DNA of 8,194 nucleotides from CAZRNB01 sp964601355. GTDB lineage: Bacteria; Planctomycetota; Phycisphaerae; Sedimentisphaerales; Anaerobacaceae. Numbering within the stretch: the stretch's first letter is position 1; each line of letters opens with the position of its first letter. Shown here in pieces: positions 4,930-8,194 of the stretch. The position numbers and the translations under genes were made by a program. The notes below the pieces were generated by a model. The model had not been told where the DNA came from. It was given only the letters and a program-made list of their open reading frames with translations, and ran no database searches. The stretch lies in contig CAZRNB010000125.1 of the NCBI GenBank assembly GCA_964601355.1, positions 1 to 8,194 on the forward strand, read 5' to 3'.

Positions 4930-7539
4930 CTACATTTCGTTAGTTTCTATCTTTCCAATTTCGTCAGCAAAAGTTGTATGGTCGCCATGGATATCAATAT
5001 GTTCGATTTTGATTCCTCCTGTCGATTTATCTTTTCGTATTTCCCTTTCTTCAGGTGTTTCGATTCCATCGAGCAATTTAGAAACTGAATATTCTTTACG
5101 CAGTTTACCAAAGAATATTGTGTCCCTTCCAGTACGTTCATACCCAAGCAAATCTTCATATTCAACCGCAAAATCCTTTTCGTCCGGCAGTGGCACCCAT
5201 TCTTTGAAATCGAGTTTTTGGAAACTGCTATTAATGTCCAATAGATTGTCTCTGATAGCAGAGAAGTAGTCCCGCTTTTGTACTCCGGCCACACGAATAT
5301 TGATCCGCCTTTTATTTTTGTCTATTTGAACTAAGGCCCGTGCATCAAAATTCTTATTACGCATAACCAGGCCTGTTCGCCAGCACAATTGTTGATCAAC
5401 ATCCTTTTGTCTTTTCACCATAAAAGAAGGCAGGATTGATGAAGGAAGAAAATCATACTCGAAGTAAAAACTCAGAGTATCTGTTTGAGGGAATTTATAA
5501 TCAGGCTCATCGGCCTTTAGCAAGTCCGGCACCAGCATATAATCGGCTTTATCGTGTCTATCCAGCTCAAAACAAAGTTCAAACTTCTTCATAACATCGA
5601 TAATATATTGCTCTTCCGGGTGTGAGTATTTTTCACCATCTCCGGCTAAATCAGGAAGCACTTCCTCATTTAGGATATAAGAAAGCGAAGATTTTGAAAG
5701 GATTCCCTGTTCTTCTTTTAATTTTTTGGAATTTATGATTTTATAAATCGCCTTGGTAATCCATTCGGGATTGAGCACCTGTTTATCAAGAAGGTCGAAA
5801 TCCTCATAGTGTAAGGCCACGCCAAGGATATGCAGGTAATCTATGAGGGTTTTTCGAGCATTAGATTCTGTGACTTTTTCCTCCTGACAGATATTTTTAT
5901 ATTGATCAAGTGTAATATAATTTTCCTTAAGTTCCTCGAGACGTTTTTTAACGTTGAACCAGCTTAGAGGCAATTCCGTTTGTATCATCTCAACCTGTGC
6001 GATTTGTTTTATAAGGGCCTTTTTAAGATCCTCCAAGCCGGTCTTTTCCCTACAGGAGACGTGGTAAAAGCCTTTGATAGATGGGTACTTTCTTTGCAGT
6101 TCCTTTTCGTTGAGGTTATATGGGTTCTCATCGATTTTGTTAATAACCACCATGATGGGCGAATCACCACCAAAACTTTCTATTCTTTTGAACCAGTCTT
6201 CTGGATCAGGCTCCTGCCGGGCGTTCATAACCAAAATGTATAGACTTCGTATGGAAAAGAACAATTGATGTGCAGCCTGCATAATTCCCTGCCCGCCGAA
6301 ATCCCAGAAATGGATAGTGATTTTTTTACTGTCTGTCTCAATCTGCCAGTCATCTCTATAAACGCCGTGTGTCTGTTTTTCATCGGGGTCAAATTTGTCA
6401 TAGATTATTCTTTTAACAAGGCTTGTTTTTCCTGCACCGCCATCTCCAACCAGAAGCGCCTTCACTTCATTGAGAAGCCTTTTTTCTTCTTTGGCAAGGG
6501 ACTTAAAATATTCGCGAATTGCTTTTTTGCCTTGTTCTACAATCTCGAATGGCGGGATTTCCACCGGATTTCTACATAGATTGATCCCTTTCTCAACCCA
6601 TATATTTGTCCATTCAATCTCCCACGGAAAATCGGTTATCTCCAAAGGTAGTTTTTTAATTTTATTGTAGCTTAAATCCAAATTGGTTAAATTCGTCAGC
6701 CCTACCATTGCAGATATGTCGATAATTTGATTGGAGCCTAAATATAGCTCTGTTAAATTCGTCAGATTTTTTAGGGGAGATATGTCGCTGATTTGATTTT
6801 CTCTTAAATCCAGCATGTTTAAATTCGTCAGGCCTTTCAGTGATGATATGTCATTGATTTGATTTTTGTATAATCCCAGCCCGGTTAAATTCGTTAGCTC
6901 TTTCAAATGGGATATATCATTGATTTGATTATAGCCTAAATCCAGCTTTGTTAAACTCGTTAGGCCTAATAGAGCAGATATATCTCTAATTTTATTGGAG
7001 TATAAACACAGATCGGTTAAATTCGTCATTTCCTTCAAGGCAGATATGTCGTTGATTTGATTGTAGCCTAAATCCAGCGTGATTAAATTCGTTAGATTTT
7101 TTAAGGGTGCTATTTCGCTGATTTGATTGGAGCTTAAATCCATCGTGGTTAAATTCGTCAGGCCTTTTAGATAAGATATGTCACTGATCCGATTGTTTTT
7201 TAAATCCATCTTGGTTAAATTTGTTAGATTTTTCAGTGTTGATATATCGCTGATTTTATTGGAGTATAAACACAGCTCGGTTAAATTTGTCATGCCTTCA
7301 AGGGGAGATATGTCGCTGATTTGATTGCCGCCTAAATACAGCTCGGTTAAATCCGACAGATCTTTGAGGCAGGATATATCGCTGATTTTTGTAGCCCATA
7401 AACTCAAGCCAGTTACATTTCCTCGCTCATCAAGGACATATCTATTTTCAGGATGAACAAAATCAATTACCTTCAATTGGGGAATCTTTTTGTTAAGCTG
7501 TTTTTCCAATTGCCGGATGATATCGAGGTCTTTTGACAT
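4930..7539 (-). CDS. Bacterial Roco protein (LRR-ROC-COR GTPase)
   Basis: An 869-residue multidomain GTPase of the Roco family, to which bacterial CtRoco and human LRRK2 belong. Residues 42-305 are twelve 22-residue SDS22-like leucine-rich repeats (typical unit LTELYLGGNQISDISPL) ending in a cap. The ROC GTPase domain follows, with the P-loop GDGGAGKTS (365-373), THG (390-392), WDFGGQ (412-417), NKID (467-470) and a G5-like SCREKTG (495-501). The COR domain (about 525-800) includes LIDYLHILGVALHYED and NPEWITKAIYKII. There is no kinase domain and no membrane segment. The tail (843-868) matches the N-terminus of the small protein downstream. ATG at 7539 has AAAGGA seven bases upstream. Bacterial Roco proteins are thought to switch by nucleotide-dependent dimerisation; the LRR presumably binds a ligand or partner, which is unknown here. 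The gene looks more A+T-rich than dnaG/rpoD and is flanked by interspersed repeats, suggesting an accessory locus. Confidence 0.93.
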   Translation of the reverse strand: MSKDLDIIRQLEKQLNKKIPQLKVIDFVHPENRYVLDERGNVTGLSLWATKISDISCLKDLSDLTELYLGGNQISDISPLEGMTNLTELCLYSNKISDISTLKNLTNLTKMDLKNNRISDISYLKGLTNLTTMDLSSNQISEIAPLKNLTNLITLDLGYNQINDISALKEMTNLTDLCLYSNKIRDISALLGLTSLTKLDLGYNQINDISHLKELTNLTGLGLYKNQINDISSLKGLTNLNMLDLRENQISDISPLKNLTNLTELYLGSNQIIDISAMVGLTNLTNLDLSYNKIKKLPLEITDFPWEIEWTNIWVEKGINLCRNPVEIPPFEIVEQGKKAIREYFKSLAKEEKRLLNEVKALLVGDGGAGKTSLVKRIIYDKFDPDEKQTHGVYRDDWQIETDSKKITIHFWDFGGQGIMQAAHQLFFSIRSLYILVMNARQEPDPEDWFKRIESFGGDSPIMVVINKIDENPYNLNEKELQRKYPSIKGFYHVSCREKTGLEDLKKALIKQIAQVEMIQTELPLSWFNVKKRLEELKENYITLDQYKNICQEEKVTESNARKTLIDYLHILGVALHYEDFDLLDKQVLNPEWITKAIYKIINSKKLKEEQGILSKSSLSYILNEEVLPDLAGDGEKYSHPEEQYIIDVMKKFELCFELDRHDKADYMLVPDLLKADEPDYKFPQTDTLSFYFEYDFLPSSILPSFMVKRQKDVDQQLCWRTGLVMRNKNFDARALVQIDKNKRRINIRVAGVQKRDYFSAIRDNLLDINSSFQKLDFKEWVPLPDEKDFAVEYEDLLGYERTGRDTIFFGKLRKEYSVSKLLDGIETPEEREIRKDKSTGGIKIEHIDIHGDHTTFADEIGKIETNEM
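6625..7416 (-). repeat. Twelve in-frame 66-bp repeats encoding the LRR domain
   Basis: The LRR-coding part of the Roco gene is 12 units of 66 bp. Units are similar at DNA level, with the plus-strand strings GGTTAAATTCGTCA and CTGATTTGATTGG recurring. Longer-range copies are visible: 6989-7029 matches 7253-7293 at 39 of 41 positions, exactly four units (264 bp) apart, and the units coding LDLGYNQINDIS recur two units apart. This points to expansion by unequal recombination. Confidence 0.85.
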
Positions 7540-7595
7540 GAGGGTATCCTTTAATGTTAGAGGCTCAAAAAGAAAGAGTAATACGATTCGTTGTT

Positions 7596-7666
7596 TGTCA
7601 CTCCAGCGCAGGCGGGAGTCCAGAAAAACCTTAAAATAGTGGATTCCCGCTTTCGCGGGAATGACA
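7596..7666. repeat. 71-bp palindromic intergenic repeat upstream of Roco
   Basis: The ends TGTCACTCC (7596-7604) and GGAATGACA (7658-7666) are imperfect inverted repeats (8 of 9). The right half contains a perfect hairpin, ATTCCCGC (7643-7650) with GCGGGAAT (7655-7662) around TTTC. The left half is a weaker hairpin, ACTCC (7600-7604) with GGAGT (7615-7619). This resembles the widely scattered 'ATTCCCGC-loop-GCGGGAAT' intergenic repeats of many bacteria. It is a different family from the element at 4811-4907. Confidence 0.75.
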
Positions 7667-7802
7667 GTCGCAAAAAATTCTTCATTTTGTTAGAACCTAT
7701 TAGTTTCCGGCAAAAGTTTGTCTATCGGCCAGGTTGATAGTCCGCTGGTTTGCTTGTTTGATTATACCGTTGTGGGGCAAAAAATGCAAATTGGATGAAG
7801 AA

Positions 7803-7860
7803 CCCCCAAATGAATTTGGGGGCTAAACGTTTATCCGCCGAAGGCGGATTAAACTCCGCC
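7803..7860. repeat. Two-hairpin element, family shared with the rpoD terminator
   Basis: CCCCCAAAT (7803-7811) pairs with ATTTGGGGG (7814-7822); after the linker CTAAACG comes TCCGCC (7834-7839) pairing with GGCGGA (7843-7848). A second TCCGCC (7855-7860) can pair with the same GGCGGA, so two hairpins are mutually exclusive. The first stem and linker match 236-262 in length, loop and trailing CTAAACG. It lies about 40 bp upstream of the candidate GH51 -35 region, and no minus-strand gene precedes it in the window, so a simple terminator role is not evident. Confidence 0.65.
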
Positions 7861-7898
7861 ATCATGCCTAAAAATGTTGGCACACCCTAAAGATATTG

Positions 7899-7924
7899 TT
7901 GAGTTGCATTTTGCATGAACTCAA
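7899..7924 (+). promoter_or_regulatory. Candidate operator: inverted repeat over the GH51 promoter
   Basis: TTGAGTT (7899-7905) is the exact reverse complement of AACTCAA (7918-7924), with a 12-base centre. Inside it TTGCAT occurs twice as a direct repeat (7904-7909 and 7911-7916). The inverted repeat covers the -35 region and stops just before the -10, a typical position for a repressor site. No regulator gene is visible in the window. Confidence 0.4.
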
Positions 7925-7932
7925 TATATAAT
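7904..7932 (+). promoter_or_regulatory. Candidate promoter of the GH51 gene
   Basis: A perfect TATAAT (7927-7932) stands 17 bp downstream of a weak -35, TTGCAT (7904-7909). Transcription would begin near 7939, leaving a leader of about 65 bases before the ATG at 8005. The weak -35 fits a regulated, activator-dependent promoter. Confidence 0.5.
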
Positions 7933-8004
7933 CTTATCACTTATTGGTTATTGGTGTTATTACACAAAAGAAAGAAAAAATGTAAATGAAAAAGGAGGTT
8001 TAAC

Positions 8005-8194
8005 ATGAGCAGGATTCGAATTGTTTGTGTCGGTTTGTTGGTAATTATGGTCCTGTGCGTTGCTCTTCAGCCAGCAAGGGCAGCCGAACAGAAACAGGCG
8101 GCCAAGCCACAGGTCGTCATTGATGCAGGTAAAACAGGCGAGCCGATCTCCAAATATATCTACGGCCAGTTTATCGAGCACCTCGGCCGCTGCA
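8005..8194 (+). CDS. Secreted GH51-type alpha-L-arabinofuranosidase (5' part only)
   Basis: Only the first 63 codons lie in the window. A strong ribosome-binding site, AAAGGAGG (7991-7998), stands six bases before the ATG. Residues 1-26 form a signal peptide: Arg at 3 and 5, a hydrophobic core from about 6 to 21 (IVCVGLLVIMVLCVAL) and an ARA cleavage motif at 24-26, so export by Sec is likely. After a short Gln/Lys/Ala-rich linker the mature N-terminus reads VVIDAGKTGEPISKYIYGQF and then IEHLGRC. The YGxFIEHLGR signature is characteristic of the N-terminal region of family 51 arabinofuranosidases, which release L-arabinose from arabinoxylan or arabinan side chains. The catalytic glutamates would lie beyond the window, so activity cannot be judged. 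It is divergent from the Roco gene. Confidence 0.85.
   Translation, partial: MSRIRIVCVGLLVIMVLCVALQPARAAEQKQAAKPQVVIDAGKTGEPISKYIYGQFIEHLGRC

Larger units (their letters stand above)
7540..8004. other. Divergent intergenic region between Roco and GH51 genes
   Basis: These 465 bp hold no supported gene. In order they contain the Roco ribosome-binding site (minus, 7547-7552), a palindromic repeat (7596-7666), a short inverted repeat CTATC/GATAG (7722-7726 and 7736-7740), a two-hairpin element (7803-7860) and the promoter and leader of the plus-strand gene (7899-8004). I found no convincing promoter for the Roco gene itself. Confidence 0.6.

Noticed and set aside
6625..7416. Regular 66-bp repeats that could suggest a CRISPR or satellite array
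   Set aside because: They are in frame within one long reading frame and translate to canonical 22-residue leucine-rich repeats; there are no unique spacers.
7877..7898. TTGGCAC resembling a sigma-54 -24 element upstream of the GH51 gene
   Set aside because: At the required spacing the -12 position reads AAAG, not TTGC; the next TTGCA is far too distant.
7960..8181. Minus-strand 73-codon frame at the right end
   Set aside because: It lies antisense to the arabinofuranosidase start and over its ribosome-binding site; its composition looks like a shadow frame.

Overview
The window looks like chromosomal DNA from a Planctomycetota bacterium, probably of the Phycisphaerae/Sedimentisphaerales type. 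This rests on the sigma factor, whose long non-conserved region carries a 'CDY' segment followed by an 'FDRT(I/L)K'-like segment that I associate with planctomycete primary sigma factors, and on the secreted arabinofuranosidase-like gene, which fits polysaccharide degraders of that group. The placement is an inference; no rRNA gene is present.

Layout: 1-313 is a non-coding tail with the rpoD terminator. 314-2149 (minus) is rpoD and 2227-4011 (minus) is dnaG, together a reduced macromolecular-synthesis operon (dnaG-rpoD, with no rpsU seen upstream). 4012-4466 is a non-coding stretch holding the dnaG leader, two candidate promoters, a hairpin next to the dnaG start codon and a degenerate 8-bp tandem array. 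4467-4781 (minus) is a small unrecognised protein. 4811-4907 is a 97-bp palindromic, MITE-like element. 4930-7539 (minus) is a bacterial Roco protein (LRR-ROC-COR GTPase). 7540-8004 is a divergent intergenic region with a second palindromic repeat, a two-hairpin element and a promoter. From 8005 (plus) a GH51-type alpha-L-arabinofuranosidase with a signal peptide begins and runs off the window.

The left half is core information processing: primase and primary sigma factor, probably co-transcribed from promoters upstream of dnaG. The middle looks accessory: a more A+T-rich Roco gene flanked on both sides by interspersed palindromic repeats, followed by a small protein whose N-terminus matches the last 26 residues of the Roco protein without gaps. 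That shared tail suggests a two-component Roco plus small-partner module and is the most interesting observation here. A second is a hairpin family with three copies in the window, a fixed 20-base geometry and compensatory base changes; one copy sits directly upstream of the dnaG start codon.
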